A stretch of DNA of 64,000 nucleotides from Streptomyces sp. NBC_01478 (lineage in GTDB: Bacteria > Actinomycetota > Actinomycetes > Streptomycetales > Streptomycetaceae), in assembly GCF_036227225.1 (NCBI RefSeq), contig NZ_CP109444.1, forward strand, positions 2,771,501 through 2,835,500. The letters are read 5' to 3'. The position numbers and the translations under genes are program-made. The notes below the pieces were generated by a model. That model was not told the DNA's origin and did not search any database. It saw nothing but the letters and a program-made list of their open reading frames with translations. Each line of letters opens with the position of its first letter. Position 1 is the first letter of the stretch. Shown here piece by piece: positions 8,720 to 16,321 of this stretch.

Positions 8720-9085
8720 ATGACCGACGGGGCAGCAACCGGGTTATTGGCCAGGGAACAGATCGACGCCGAAGTCGAGGCCCTGGCACTGAAGTTGATC
8801 GGCAGACTTGCCGAGTCCGGCGAGCGGGTACTGCTCGACCTGGAGGTCGACGACATCCGCTGCCTGGTCATCCGCAGCGACCGGGCCGGCCCGATGGCCC
8901 TGCTGAGCCCCCGCGAACAGGAGATCGCCCGCATGGTCGCCTGCGGCCATCCCAACAAGACGATCGCCTCGGTCCTGGAGATCAGCGCCTGGACGGTCGC
9001 CTCCCATCTGCGCCGCATCTTCGTGAAGTTGGAGGTGTCTTCCCGGGCCGCGATGGTCAACCGGCTGGCACCTGGGGAGCCGTGA
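8720..9085 (+). CDS. Stand-alone LuxR-type HTH transcriptional regulator, 121 aa
   Basis: The ATG at 8720 has AAGGGGG at a normal distance. Residues 1-60 form a short helical and beta region with no receiver Asp pocket. Residues about 62-118 are a complete LuxR/GerE helix-turn-helix (LSPREQEIARMV...HPNKTIASVL...WTVASHLRRIFVKL). It therefore probably acts without phosphorylation, by a ligand, a partner or its own level. It is divergent from the acidic-repeat operon across 227 bp and is the obvious candidate regulator of that operon. The gene after it starts 6 bp downstream and is probably co-transcribed. DNA binding is secure; the target is inferred. Confidence 0.9.
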   Translation: MTDGAATGLLAREQIDAEVEALALKLIGRLAESGERVLLDLEVDDIRCLVIRSDRAGPMALLSPREQEIARMVACGHPNKTIASVLEISAWTVASHLRRIFVKLEVSSRAAMVNRLAPGEP

Positions 9086-9091
9086 GGATCC

Positions 9092-9826
9092 ATGACGGCC
9101 AAGTGGGCCCGCTGGAGCGGGCGTTCGGGTGAGAACTGGCTGGAGATCTACGGGGAGACCGAACCGCGGTCCATTCCGTTGGAGCGAATCCTCGCCACGG
9201 GAGAGGACGAGGGGCACCCCTTCACCGCGTATCTGTACGTGTGGACGCTCGGGTACACGGGGGACGCCCGACGCACGGAGGTCACCCTGCTCTTCCCGGC
9301 CGAGGACGACTGGCGGGTGAAGGATCTCCAGGCCGTCGTGTACCACCTGCCTCCGGTGCAGGAGGAGCGGGCATGGCGGGACACCCTGGCCAAGGACCTC
9401 CAGGCGGCAGGCCCCGTACTGGCGGCCGTCGGCACGGTCACGGCCGGCCTGACCGGCTTTCCCGAACTCAACGCGGTGGCGTCCGCGGCCGCCCATCTGA
9501 ACGCGCGCAGCGCGCCCCAGATACCGAACGACGAGTGGTACGTCAGGAGGGTCCACGACACCGTCGCCGACACCCTGTACCAGGGAGTCGAATGGATCCT
9601 CCCGCCGAGCTTCGTGAACCAGATCGGCACCCGCGTCACCGGTGCCCTTCTCGTCCAGTTCATCGGGGCCGCGCCCACGCACACGGCCCTTCCCGAACAC
9701 CCGACGCCGCCCCTCCTGGCCCGCGCGATCCTCACGCACGGGAAGGAAAGCAACGAGCTGCCCGGTCCCGAGGACGCCCACGTCCGGTTGCCGCTCCGCG
9801 TCACCCCCGAGGAACCACTCGCATAA
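9092..9826 (+). CDS. Conserved hypothetical protein, 244 aa, linked to the LuxR-type gene
   Basis: I do not recognise a family. It starts at ATG 9092, 6 bp after the LuxR-type gene, implying one transcript. Residues 1-100 look like a beta-rich domain. A short apolar Gly/Ala/Val segment sits at about 105-130 (VLAAVGTVTAGLTGF), too weak to call a membrane helix. A mixed domain follows with IPNDEWYVRRVHDTVADTL. There is no signal peptide and no catalytic motif. By position it belongs to the 0.4-9.8 kb accessory locus and may be an effector or partner of the regulator. Confidence 0.75.
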   Translation: MTAKWARWSGRSGENWLEIYGETEPRSIPLERILATGEDEGHPFTAYLYVWTLGYTGDARRTEVTLLFPAEDDWRVKDLQAVVYHLPPVQEERAWRDTLAKDLQAAGPVLAAVGTVTAGLTGFPELNAVASAAAHLNARSAPQIPNDEWYVRRVHDTVADTLYQGVEWILPPSFVNQIGTRVTGALLVQFIGAAPTHTALPEHPTPPLLARAILTHGKESNELPGPEDAHVRLPLRVTPEEPLA

Positions 9827-9845
9827 CCCCGGCACAATGGTCCCC

Positions 9846-10223
9846 ATGTCACGCCCCACCCCCTGCCCCTGCGGTCTCCCCGCCCCCTACGACACCTGCT
9901 GCGGCCGCTACCACTCAGGCGCCCCCGCCCCCACCGCAGAGGCACTGATGCGCTCCCGCTACACCGCCTTCGTGCGGCTGGACGCGCCCTATCTGCTGCG
10001 CACCTGGCACCCGCGGACACGGCCCGCCGAGCCCCTCGACCTCGACCCGGGGATGCGGTGGACCGGGCTGGAGATCCTCGGCACGGGTGGCGGGTCGGCG
10101 TTCCATTCCGCGGGGACCGTGACGTTCCGGGCGTCGTACCGGGGTGGGGCGATCCATGAGCGGAGCCGGTTCGAGCGGGTCGACGGGGCGTGGGTGTACG
10201 TCGACGGGGAGTTCCTGGAGTAG
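9846..10223 (+). CDS. YchJ/UPF0225 family SEC-C motif protein
   Basis: The 125-aa product begins MSRPTPCPCGL and carries the family's N-terminal Cys cluster (CPCG...CCGRYHSG), a SEC-C-like zinc motif. The ALMRSRYTAFV segment and a cystatin-like fold with the ending VDGEFLE complete the match, and full length fits. The exact role of YchJ proteins is not established. An in-frame ATG at 9837 is an alternative start. The sequence CACAAT ends 7 nt before 9846, so a leaderless transcript is conceivable. The gene ends 5 bp from the convergent gntR stop. Confidence 0.88.
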   Translation: MSRPTPCPCGLPAPYDTCCGRYHSGAPAPTAEALMRSRYTAFVRLDAPYLLRTWHPRTRPAEPLDLDPGMRWTGLEILGTGGGSAFHSAGTVTFRASYRGGAIHERSRFERVDGAWVYVDGEFLE

Positions 10224-10228
10224 GTCGC

Positions 10229-10930
10229 CTACGGGGCCAGGATGTCCAGTTCCTGGAGGGCGCCGACCGTGATCTCGCGGGTCAGGGTCTCCGCGCGGAG
10301 GGCGTCGCCCTCGCGGACCGCCTCCGCGACCTGGACGTGCAGGGTGACAGCGGCCGGATCGGGGTCCTCGAACATGACCTCGTGGTGGGTGCGGCCCGCG
10401 AGGACCTCGGTGACGACGTCGCCGAGGCGGGCGAACATCTCGTTGCCGGAGGCGGCCAGGATCACCCGGTGGAAGGCCACGTCGTGGACGAGGTAGGCCT
10501 CCAGTTTGTGGCCGCGCGAGTTGGCCACCATGCCGATCGCGCACTCGGTGAGTTCCGCGCACTGCTCCGCCGTGGCGAACTTGGCGGCCAGGCCCGCCGC
10601 GATCGGCTCGACCGCGGAGCGCAGCACCGTGAGTGACCGCAGTTGCTGCGGGCGGTCGGCGCCGGCCAGCCGCCAGCGGATGACCTGCGGGTCGTAGACA
10701 TTCCACTCGGCCTTCGGCCGCACCGTCACGCCCACCCGGCGGCGGGACTCGACCAGGTGCATGGATTCGAGGACGCGGACCGCCTCGCGCATCACGGACC
10801 GCGACACCTCGAAGTCCTTGGCGAGCTCGTCCGTGCGCAGGACGCTGCCCGGTGGGTACTCACCCGCGGTGATGGCGGGGCCGAGGGAGTCGAGTACGCG
10901 GCCGTGCAACCCGCGGCCCGGAGTGGTCAT
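10229..10930 (-). CDS. gntR: GntR family (FadR-like) repressor of the gluconate genes
   Basis: The 233-aa protein has an N-terminal winged helix (residues about 10-75; DELAKDFEVSRSVMREAVRVLE) and an FCD effector domain (about 95-220) with the metal-binding set HDVAFHRVI and the following His/Asp residues. It is divergent from gluconokinase across about 130 bp. In S. coelicolor the equivalent regulator heads the gntRKPZ cluster and represses it, with gluconate derivatives releasing it. The same role is inferred here. The ATG at 10930 is the only sensible start. Confidence 0.9.
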   Translation of the reverse strand: MTTPGRGLHGRVLDSLGPAITAGEYPPGSVLRTDELAKDFEVSRSVMREAVRVLESMHLVESRRRVGVTVRPKAEWNVYDPQVIRWRLAGADRPQQLRSLTVLRSAVEPIAAGLAAKFATAEQCAELTECAIGMVANSRGHKLEAYLVHDVAFHRVILAASGNEMFARLGDVVTEVLAGRTHHEVMFEDPDPAAVTLHVQVAEAVREGDALRAETLTREITVGALQELDILAP

Positions 10931-10964
10931 GCACTCAGCGTACGGGTCGCATCACGGAACCAAA

Positions 10965-10975
10965 AAGTCAGACTT
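10965..10975. promoter_or_regulatory. Candidate GntR operator upstream of gntK
   Basis: AAGTC-A-GACTT is a perfect 5-bp inverted repeat in an AT-rich patch of the gntR-gntK intergenic region. It is followed by TTATATGTCACAGACT, which could hold a second half-site. The position between the divergent genes fits autoregulation plus operon control. The assignment is by position and symmetry only. Confidence 0.45.
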
Positions 10976-11062
10976 ATATGTCACAGACTCTTGAATTCAT
11001 CGTACCTAATCGGTTTCAGTGGGTTCGACATCAGGTGTCGTCGACGAGACAGTGAGGCAGCG

Positions 11063-11581
11063 ATGCGTACCCCCCATGTCGTCGTGGTGATGGGCGTAGC
11101 GGGCACCGGGAAGACCACCATCGGTCCCCTGCTCGCGGCCCGGCTCGGCGTTCCGTACGCCGAGGGCGACGACTTCCACCCGCAGGCCAACATCGCCAAG
11201 ATGTCGGCCGGGCACCCGCTGACGGACGAGGACCGGTGGCCGTGGCTGGACGCCATCGGCTCCTGGGCGCACGGGCGCGCGGGGCTCGGCGGGGTCGTCA
11301 GCAGCTCGGCGCTGAAGCGGTCGTACCGCGACCGGTTGCGGGCCGCGGCTCCTGGTGTCGTCTTCGTGCATCTGACCGGCGACCGCGCGCTCATCGAGGA
11401 CCGGATGGCGCACCGGCACGGGCACTTCATGCCGACCGCGCTGCTCGACTCGCAGTTCGCCACGCTCCAGCCGCTGGAGGCCGACGAGGCGGGTGTCGCC
11501 GTGGACGTCACCGGCAGCCCGGAGCAGATCGCCGAGCGGGCCATGACCGCGCTGGAGCAGGTCCCCGAGCCGACCGTCTGA
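11063..11581 (+). CDS. gntK: Gluconokinase
   Basis: The 172-aa length is typical of the GntK family. A P-loop sits at the N-terminus (MGVAGTGKTT, residues about 9-18), followed by the family motif EGDDFHPQANIAKM and the GHPLTDEDRWPWL box. It phosphorylates D-gluconate to 6-phosphogluconate with ATP in the cytoplasm. The ATG at 11063 follows GTGAGGCAGCG. The longer open frame upstream crosses the operator region and is not credible. It is the first gene of the operon with permease, idnO-like and idnD-like genes. Confidence 0.93.
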   Translation: MRTPHVVVVMGVAGTGKTTIGPLLAARLGVPYAEGDDFHPQANIAKMSAGHPLTDEDRWPWLDAIGSWAHGRAGLGGVVSSSALKRSYRDRLRAAAPGVVFVHLTGDRALIEDRMAHRHGHFMPTALLDSQFATLQPLEADEAGVAVDVTGSPEQIAERAMTALEQVPEPTV

Positions 11582-11663
11582 CACCTGCACACCCCTGCAC
11601 ACCCCTGCACACCCCTGCACCCCCTGCCTTTTCCCTCCCCCTCCCCCTCCCCCTCCCCCTCGT
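11581..11663. repeat. Two short tandem repeats in the gntK-gntP spacer
   Basis: Immediately after the gntK stop there are about four copies of a 10-bp unit (ACCCCTGCAC). A pyrimidine tract with about four TCCCCC hexamers follows. The minus strand of this tract has five runs of three to five G and could fold as a G-quadruplex. The permease ribosome site follows directly. Confidence 0.85.
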
Positions 11664-11681
11664 ATCCGCAAGGAATCCACC

Positions 11682-13079
11682 GTGACCAGACTCAGCGTCG
11701 AGTTGTTGGCAGCGGACCCCGTCGAGCCCATCACCTCGGCCGGCCACGCTCAGTTGGGCATCGCCGTTTTGGCGGGCATCGCCGTCATCGTCCTGCTCAT
11801 CACCAAGTTCAAGATGCACGCCTTCCTGGCGCTGACCATCGGCTCGCTCGCGCTCGGCGCGTTCGCCGGGGCGCCGCTGGACAAGGCCATCACCAGCTTC
11901 ACCACCGGGCTCGGTTCGACCGTCGCCGGTGTGGGTGTGCTGATCGCGCTGGGCGCGATCCTCGGCAAGCTGCTCGCCGACTCCGGCGGCGCGGACCAGA
12001 TCGTCGACACGATCCTCGCGAAGGCGAGCCCCCGGTCGATGCCGTGGGCGATGGTCCTGATCGCCTCGGTGATCGGGCTGCCGCTGTTCTTCGAGGTCGG
12101 CATCGTGCTGCTGATCCCGGTCGTGCTGATGGTCGCCAAGCGCGGCAACTACTCGCTCATGCGGATCGGCATCCCGGCGCTCGCGGGTCTGTCGGTCATG
12201 CACGGGCTGATCCCGCCGCACCCCGGTCCGCTGGTCGCCGTCGACGCCGTCAAGGCCAACCTCGGTCTGACTCTCGCGCTGGGCGTCCTGGTCGCGATCC
12301 CGACCGTCATCATCGCGGGCCCGCTGTTCTCGAAGGTCGCGGTGCGCTGGGTGGACGTCCAGGCCCCTGAGCGGATGACCCCTGCCCGCCCGTCCGAAGA
12401 CCTGGAGAACCGTCCGAGCTTCGGCGCGACCCTCTCCACGATCCTGCTGCCGGTCGTGCTGATGCTGTCCAAGGCGCTGGTCGACATCATCGTCGACGAT
12501 CCCGAGCACACCGTGCAGCGCGTGTTCGACGTCATCGGTTCCCCGCTGATCGCACTCCTCGCGGCCGTCATCGTCGGGATGTTCACGCTCGGCCGCCCGG
12601 CCGGCTTCACCAAAGAGCGCCTCTCGTCGACCGTCGAGAAGGGCCTGATGCCGATCGCGGGCATCCTGCTCATCGTCGGCGCGGGCGGCGGCTTCAAGCA
12701 GACGCTGATCGACTCCGGTGTCGGCCAGATGGTCCTGGACATCTCCAAGGACTGGTCGATACCGGCGCTGCTGCTGGCCTGGCTGATCGCGGTCGCGATC
12801 CGGCTGGCGACCGGTTCCGCGACGGTGGCCACGATCTCGGCGGCCGGTCTGGTCGCCCCGCTGGCCGCCGACATGTCGAGCGCCCACACCGCGCTGCTCG
12901 TGCTGGCGATCGGCGCGGGCTCGCTCTTCTTCAGCCATGTCAACGACGCCGGATTCTGGCTGGTGAAGGAGTACTTCGGCCTGAGCGTCGGCCAGACCCT
13001 CAAGACCTGGTCCGTCATGGAGACGATCATCTCGGTGGTCGCCGGCGGACTGGTCCTCCTCCTCTCGCTGATCATCTAG
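11682..13079 (+). CDS. gntP: GntP family gluconate:H+ symporter
   Basis: The 465-aa product is rich in membrane helices (about 12-14) along its whole length. It has GntP family features: the ALTIGSLALGAFAG segment near residue 50, GLPLFFEVGIVLLIPV near 130, HGLIPPHPGP near 180 and a C-terminal HVNDAGFW motif near 420. It imports gluconate across the cytoplasmic membrane. The start is GTG 11682 with AAGGA upstream. It lies 100 bp after gntK across a low-complexity spacer and 10 bp before the SDR gene, so it is part of the operon. Confidence 0.92.
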   Translation: MTRLSVELLAADPVEPITSAGHAQLGIAVLAGIAVIVLLITKFKMHAFLALTIGSLALGAFAGAPLDKAITSFTTGLGSTVAGVGVLIALGAILGKLLADSGGADQIVDTILAKASPRSMPWAMVLIASVIGLPLFFEVGIVLLIPVVLMVAKRGNYSLMRIGIPALAGLSVMHGLIPPHPGPLVAVDAVKANLGLTLALGVLVAIPTVIIAGPLFSKVAVRWVDVQAPERMTPARPSEDLENRPSFGATLSTILLPVVLMLSKALVDIIVDDPEHTVQRVFDVIGSPLIALLAAVIVGMFTLGRPAGFTKERLSSTVEKGLMPIAGILLIVGAGGGFKQTLIDSGVGQMVLDISKDWSIPALLLAWLIAVAIRLATGSATVATISAAGLVAPLAADMSSAHTALLVLAIGAGSLFFSHVNDAGFWLVKEYFGLSVGQTLKTWSVMETIISVVAGGLVLLLSLII

Positions 13080-13089
13080 GGGTACGGGA

Positions 13090-13848
13090 ATGAGTCATCC
13101 TCTTTTCGACATCAGTGGCCGTACGGCCCTGGTCACCGGTTCCAGCCGGGGCATCGGACTCGCCCTCGCGCAGGGCCTGTTGGAGGCCGGCTGCACGGTC
13201 GTCCTGAACGGACGGGACGGCGAACGGCTCACCAAGGCCGCCGCGGGACTGCCCGGCGACGTCCACACGGCCGCCTTCGACGTGACCGACGGTCCGTCAG
13301 TAGCCGCCGGGATAGCAGACGTTGAGAAGCGGGTCGGCCCGCTGGACATCCTGGTCAACAACGCGGGCATGCAACTGCGCGCCCCGCTCCTGGAGTTCAC
13401 CGACTCCGACTGGCACCGCATCATCGACACCAACCTCACCAGCGCGTTCCTGGTCGGCCGTGAGACGGCCCGGCGGATGACGGAACGCGGCCACGGGAAG
13501 ATCATCAACATCTGCTCGCTGCAGAGCGAGGTGGTCCGCCCCGGCATCGCGCCGTACGCGGCCACCAAGGGCGCGTTGAAGATGCTCACCAAGGGCATGT
13601 GCGCGGACTGGGGCCCGTCCGGTGTCCAGGTCAACGGCCTTGGCCCCGGCTACATCGAGACGGAACTGACCCAACCGCTCGTCCAGGACGAGGAGTTCAG
13701 CGCCTGGGTGCGCAAGCGGACCCCGGCGGGACGCTGGGGCACCACGGACGACCTGGTCGGCGGGGTGCTGTTCCTGGCCTCGCCCGCCGCGGACTTCGTG
13801 AGCGGACAGGTGCTGTACGTCGACGGCGGCATGACGAGCGTGCTGTAG
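13090..13848 (+). CDS. idnO: SDR oxidoreductase, gluconate 5-dehydrogenase type
   Basis: The 252-aa classical short-chain dehydrogenase has the nucleotide motif TGSSRGIG (residues about 17-24), NNAG near 93, catalytic Ser near 143 (ICSLQS) and YAATK near 157. The closest family by sequence feel and context is gluconate 5-dehydrogenase (IdnO/Ga5DH), interconverting 5-ketogluconate and gluconate with NAD(P)H. It sits between the permease and an idonate-5-dehydrogenase-like gene, which supports this. Related SDRs such as 2-deoxygluconate 3-dehydrogenase cannot be excluded. The ATG at 13090 follows GGGGTACGGGA. Confidence 0.82.
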   Translation: MSHPLFDISGRTALVTGSSRGIGLALAQGLLEAGCTVVLNGRDGERLTKAAAGLPGDVHTAAFDVTDGPSVAAGIADVEKRVGPLDILVNNAGMQLRAPLLEFTDSDWHRIIDTNLTSAFLVGRETARRMTERGHGKIINICSLQSEVVRPGIAPYAATKGALKMLTKGMCADWGPSGVQVNGLGPGYIETELTQPLVQDEEFSAWVRKRTPAGRWGTTDDLVGGVLFLASPAADFVSGQVLYVDGGMTSVL

Positions 13849-13865
13849 AGAACGGGAGTCCGGAC

Positions 13866-14891
13866 ATGCTGGGTTGTGTGATTCATGGTCAGGACGACCT
13901 GCGGGTCGAGGAGTTGGCGGTCCCGGAGCCCGGCCCCGGCCAGGCCCTGGTCGCCGTCCGCTACGGCGGTGTCTGCGGCTCCGACCTCCACTACTGGCGC
14001 CACGGCGGCGTCGGCGACTTCCGCCTCAAGGAACCGATGCTGCTCGGCCACGAGGTGGTCGGCACGGTCGTGTCCTACGGCCCCGAGGCCTCAGGTCCCG
14101 CCCCCGGTACGGCAGTTGCCGTGCACCCGGCCACTCCGTGCGGGGTGTGTCCCGAGTGCGCGGACGGTCGGCGCAACGTGTGCCGGGACACCGCGTATCT
14201 GGGCAGCGCGGCCCGCTTCCCGCACGTACAGGGCGGCTTCGCGGCCCAAGTCACCGTCCCCGCAGACCAGTTGAGGCCGATCCCGGCGGGTCTTGAGCTG
14301 CGCCGGGCCGCCCTCGCCGAACCGCTCTCCGTCGCGCTGCACGCCGTGCGCCGGGCCGGGGACGTGACCGGACGCCGGGTGCTGGTCACCGGCGCGGGCC
14401 CGATCGGCTGCCTGGTCGTCGCGGCGGCGAAGGCGGCCGGCGCGGCACACGTCACGGTCACCGATCTCCTCCCGGCGGCGCTGAGTTACGCCACCGCGGC
14501 CGGTGCCGACACCGTCGTACGGGCCGATGATCCGGACGACTCCGGGTGGCCGTCGGAGGTCGACGTGGCCATCGAGGCGTCCGGGGTGGCGGCCGGGCTC
14601 GACACCTGTCTGCGGCTCGTGCGGCGGGGCGGGGTGGTCGTGCAGCTCGGGATGCTGCCGCCGGGGCAGAGCCCCTTCGCCGGGAACCTGGTCGTCAGCC
14701 GCGAGATCGAACTCCGGGGCGCGTTCCGCTTCGACACGGAGTTCGACGACGCGCTCCAACTCCTCGCGGTGCAGCCCGCGTTCGACGGTCTGGTCAGTGC
14801 GGTGGTGCCAGTCCGCGAGGCGGAGTCGGCGTTCGCGCTGGCGGCCGACCGGAGCCGGTCGTGCAAGGTGCTGCTGGACTTCGGGGGCTGA
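13866..14891 (+). CDS. idnD: Zinc-dependent L-idonate 5-dehydrogenase-like MDR protein
   Basis: This is a 341-aa medium-chain dehydrogenase. The catalytic zinc site is seen in CGSDLHYW and LLGHEVVG, the structural zinc lobe in CGVCPECADGRRNVC and the cofactor fold in VTGAGPIGCLV. L-idonate 5-dehydrogenase makes 5-ketogluconate, the substrate of the preceding IdnO-like enzyme. The pair would feed L-idonate into gluconate and then, through GntK, into the pentose phosphate pathway. Sorbitol or threonine dehydrogenase specificity is possible on sequence alone; the operon context favours idonate. The start ATG 13866 lies 17 bp after the SDR stop. Confidence 0.82.
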   Translation: MLGCVIHGQDDLRVEELAVPEPGPGQALVAVRYGGVCGSDLHYWRHGGVGDFRLKEPMLLGHEVVGTVVSYGPEASGPAPGTAVAVHPATPCGVCPECADGRRNVCRDTAYLGSAARFPHVQGGFAAQVTVPADQLRPIPAGLELRRAALAEPLSVALHAVRRAGDVTGRRVLVTGAGPIGCLVVAAAKAAGAAHVTVTDLLPAALSYATAAGADTVVRADDPDDSGWPSEVDVAIEASGVAAGLDTCLRLVRRGGVVVQLGMLPPGQSPFAGNLVVSREIELRGAFRFDTEFDDALQLLAVQPAFDGLVSAVVPVREAESAFALAADRSRSCKVLLDFGG

Positions 14892-15685
14892 GCGGGGTTG
14901 GTGGGCCGGGCGGCAGCGGGCCCACCGGAACGGTCCTCCCTGGCTGCCGATGGCACGCGTCGATCCCCGTCCCGGCACGCGGAACCGGCGCTCGCGGGCG
15001 CGTCCGACCGTGGCCGGTCCTGCGGGGTGCTGCCGGCGACCGAGGAGGTCACCCGGCCGGGCGGGCCGAGGACAACGAAGGGGAGACCGTGCCCGGCACC
15101 GGGTTCCCGACCCTGCGGCGGCTTCCCAACCCTGCGCCGTGCTCCTCGGCCTGCGACTCATCGCTTCCGCTGCGGCAACTCCGCGCCTCCGGGCCTGCGG
15201 CTCCTCGCTTCCGCTGCGGCGACTCCCCGCCTCCGGGCCTGCGACTTCCTACCTCCGGGCCGACGGCCCCCCGCCTCCGGCCCGCGACTTTCCGCTCCAG
15301 GCCGGCGGCTCCCCGTCTCCAGGCCTGCGACTTCCCACCTCCAGGCGGACGGCTCCCCACCTCCGGCCCACGACACCCCGCCTCCAGGCCTGCGACTGCC
15401 CGCCTCCGGCCCACGACACCCCGCCTCCAGCCGACGGCTCCCCACCTCCAGGCGGGCGGCTCCCCGCCTCCGGCCCGCGACACCCCGCTTCCGGGCCAGG
15501 GGCTCCGCCCGCCGCCCGTCGAACCCCGCCGTCTCCACTGCCCCCGCGCCCAGCACCAGCCGTCCCTCAACGGAACGACCACCCCACGGCCGCCGCCCAC
15601 CGCCCGCACCCACAAGCCCAGGCAGCCCAAGCCCCCGGAACCGCCGAAGCCCCCGAAGCCCCCGAAGCGGCACCCCCCTACACCC
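14892..15685. repeat. Non-coding stretch with 21-22 bp degenerate tandem repeats
   Basis: About 794 bp separate idnD from the cytochrome b gene on the opposite strand. Between about 15150 and 15510 there are some 15 degenerate copies of a 21-22 bp unit approximating CTCCGGGCCTGCGACTCCCCG. Because the period is close to seven codons and stops are rare at this GC, several frames on both strands stay open. None has a ribosome site or sensible protein composition, so I call no gene. The flanks (14892-15150, 15510-15685) are GC-rich without recognisable content. Confidence 0.8.
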
Positions 15686-16321
15686 CTACGGCTTCCACAG
15701 TGGATGCTCCCGCTTCGCCCACTCCCTGCTCACCGACCCCGTGCGCAACCCCGCCCGCGCCTCCGGATCCCCCAGCGCCATCCCGATGTGGCCGCCCAGC
15801 ACGATGCCGATCGTCAGGGCGAGCCAGTCGTGGACGAAGGTCGCGCTGGTGCGCCACATGATCGGGGTGAGGTGGGTGAACCACATCATCAGGCCCGTGC
15901 CGAGCATCACCAGGGTCGCGCCGGCGATCCAGTTGGCGTAGATCTTCTGGCCGGCGTTGAACTTGCCCGCCGGGCGGGCCGATCGGCGTTTGTCGCGCAT
16001 CAGGGCGCCGCGCAGCCAGACGCGGTCGTGCGGGCCGAAGCGGTTGAGGAAGCCGAGGTTGATGCGGAAGCCTCGGGAGAACAGGCCGATGAGGACGGGG
16101 ACGGGGAGCGCCACTCCGGCCAACTCGTGGATACGGACGACGAGTTCACGGCGGCCGACGAGTTCCGCGAACTCCGGGATGTACAGGCAGGCGGCCGTGG
16201 CGACGCAGATGCCCATCAGCGCGGCCGTCGTCCGGTGCACCCAGCGTTCGGTGCCGCCGAAGCGGCGGACGCGGGCCGACGGCTCCGTCTGCGGGGGCTG
16301 GGCTTCAGCTCGTAGGGTCAT
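15686..16321 (-). CDS. Membrane cytochrome b/b6-type subunit
   Basis: The 211-aa protein has about four membrane helices. His residues are positioned for haem b (WVHRTTAALMG near 28, RIHELAGVALPVP near 64, VHDWLALTIG near 164, GGHIGMALG near 176), resembling formate dehydrogenase gamma or Ni/Fe-hydrogenase b subunits. Its start overlaps the end of the upstream molybdoenzyme gene by 17 bp, so the two are probably made together and form a membrane redox pair passing electrons between quinol and the molybdenum centre. The physiological substrate is unknown. Confidence 0.85.
   Translation of the reverse strand: MTLRAEAQPPQTEPSARVRRFGGTERWVHRTTAALMGICVATAACLYIPEFAELVGRRELVVRIHELAGVALPVPVLIGLFSRGFRINLGFLNRFGPHDRVWLRGALMRDKRRSARPAGKFNAGQKIYANWIAGATLVMLGTGLMMWFTHLTPIMWRTSATFVHDWLALTIGIVLGGHIGMALGDPEARAGLRTGSVSREWAKREHPLWKP

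Noticed and set aside
1..9826. Contractile injection system or phage-tail cluster
   Set aside because: Stand-alone LuxR-type regulators and peptidases made me consider it, but no sheath, tube, baseplate or AAA+ gene is present in the window.
15150..15510. Possible CRISPR array
   Set aside because: The units are contiguous, degenerate and 21-22 bp with no unique spacers, and no cas genes are near.
15049..15630. Minus-strand frame of 193 aa with GPEAGSRRPGG-like repeats
   Set aside because: The repeat period of about 21 bp keeps several frames open on both strands; no ribosome site or balanced composition, so treated as non-coding repeat.
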